64,000 bases of DNA from Echinimonas agarilytica. GTDB taxonomy: Bacteria; Pseudomonadota; Gammaproteobacteria; Enterobacterales; Neiellaceae. The notes under the pieces were generated by a model, which was not told where the DNA came from, did not search any database, and saw only the letters and a program-made list of their open reading frames with translations. The stretch lies in the NCBI RefSeq assembly GCF_023703465.1, contig NZ_JAMQGP010000002.1, positions 62,001 through 126,000 on the forward strand. Reading direction: 5' to 3'. Shown piece after piece: positions 63,400 to 64,000 of this stretch; the stretch's first letter is position 1; the number at the start of each line of letters is the position of its first letter. Both the position numbers and the translations under genes were made by a program.

Positions 63400-63867
63400 A
63401 TGGCTGACTACACTGCTGTTGTGACATGGCAAAAAAAACCGGACGAAGTTTTTTCTGATCATACCTATAGCCGAGCTCATGTTTGGGAGTTTGACGGTGG
63501 CCTCACTGTAGCGGCCTCATCGTCGCCACATGTGGTGCCGTTACCGTATTCGGTGGAAGCAAATGTCGACCCCGAAGAAGCATTTGTTGCGTCTATTTCC
63601 AGTTGCCACATGTTGTTTTTTCTGTCGATTGCGGCTAAACGAAAATGGACCGTGCAGCGCTATTATGATCAGCCCGTTGGCGTCATGGCAAAAAACCAGT
63701 CGGGTAAGATGGCAATGACTCAACTCACTTTGAGACCCAAGATTGAATTCGTAGGCGAATCTCAACCGAGCCTTGAACAACTTCAAACAATGCATCATCA
63801 AGCCCATGAGCAATGTTTCATTGCCAACTCAGTAACAACTCAAATTGTCACTGAGATAGTCCTGTAG
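63400..63867 (+). CDS. OsmC/Ohr-family peroxidase-like protein
   Basis: 155 residues from the ATG at 63400 (the frame extends to a TTG at 63379). OsmC fold with the first conserved Cys in SISSCHMLFFL and the second in HEQCFIANSV, as in organic hydroperoxide reductases of this family. It detoxifies organic peroxides with dithiol reductants in the cytoplasm. Confidence 0.9.
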   Translation: MADYTAVVTWQKKPDEVFSDHTYSRAHVWEFDGGLTVAASSSPHVVPLPYSVEANVDPEEAFVASISSCHMLFFLSIAAKRKWTVQRYYDQPVGVMAKNQSGKMAMTQLTLRPKIEFVGESQPSLEQLQTMHHQAHEQCFIANSVTTQIVTEIVL

Positions 63868-63905
63868 GTATCCAATCCCACGGGCTTTTATGCCAAGGAA
63901 ACAAA

Positions 63906-64000
63906 ATGATAGAACCCGTATCTTCCAACAATATCGATCAAGTGCTGCCCCTTATTCGACTATATCAAGCGTTTTACCATGTGAAAGTCGTCTGCGACTC
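63906..64000 (+). CDS. Probable GNAT-type acetyltransferase (cut by window edge)
   Basis: Only about 31 codons are visible, starting at ATG 63906 with AAGGAA 5 bases upstream. The start MIEPVSSNNIDQVLPLIRLY resembles the first strand and helix of GNAT proteins, but this is weak evidence because no acetyl-CoA motif is included. Confidence 0.45.
   Translation, partial: MIEPVSSNNIDQVLPLIRLYQAFYHVKVVCD

Overview
The window reads as chromosomal DNA of a marine gammaproteobacterium, most likely an Alteromonadaceae-type organism. This is inferred from gene content and order: a single polar-flagellum locus with FlrABC/FlhF/FleN control, a CheA-ParC-ParP-CheW chemotaxis cluster with MotCD, an adjacent ccmABCDEFGHI operon, and secreted sulfatases of a marine carbohydrate degrader. 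No tRNA, rRNA, CRISPR array, insertion sequence or phage gene was found. REGION 1 (1-12.9 kb): the end of flaG, then fliD; fliS and a small coiled-coil gene on the opposite strand; the flagellar regulators flrA (sigma-54 activator) and flrBC (two-component system); then fliEFGHIJ (MS ring, rotor, export ATPase). Sigma-54-like elements (GG-N10-GC) precede fliS, flrB, fliE, fliK and flhA, which matches the FlrA/FlrC hierarchy known from Vibrio and Pseudomonas. REGION 2 (12.9-17.5 kb): a non-flagellar block, made of a membrane-anchored AraC-type regulator diverging from two exported S1-type sulfatases, sits exactly between fliJ and fliK. REGION 3 (17.6-30.6 kb): fliKLMNOPQR-flhB, then flhA-flhF-fleN-fliA, which supply hook-length control, the C ring, the export gate, polar placement and number control, and sigma-28. 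REGION 4 (30.6-39.5 kb): cheY-cheZ-cheA-cheB-motC-motD-parA(parC)-parP-cheW and a DUF2802 gene, apparently read from a sigma-28-like promoter inside the end of fliA. REGION 5 (39.5-44.4 kb): an exported GH49-like beta-helix glycosidase (a second carbohydrate intercalation), then on the minus strand a long FliK-like protein and a free-standing FlhB C-terminal domain behind a good sigma-28-like promoter. REGION 6 (44.4-51.4 kb): the complete cytochrome c maturation operon ccmA-I. REGION 7 (51.4-64 kb): housekeeping and accessory genes. These are an MlaA homologue without a lipobox, an RssB-like response regulator whose phospho-acceptor Asp is Glu, an exported peroxiredoxin, a gluzincin-like protease, a yibIH-like pair, an ABM-domain gene with modABC, DUF3301, a putative lipoprotein metallopeptidase, a DMT transporter with a hairpin-rich leader, OsmC, and the start of a probable acetyltransferase. 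The points most worth a second look are the two carbohydrate-degradation intercalations in the motility locus, the sigma-28-linked FliK-like/FlhB-C pair, the triplicated peptide motif in CheA that occupies the place of P2, the D-to-E receiver, the NPDH form of the FlhB cleavage loop, and the structured leader before the DMT transporter. Everything here is from reading the sequence; no database search was run.
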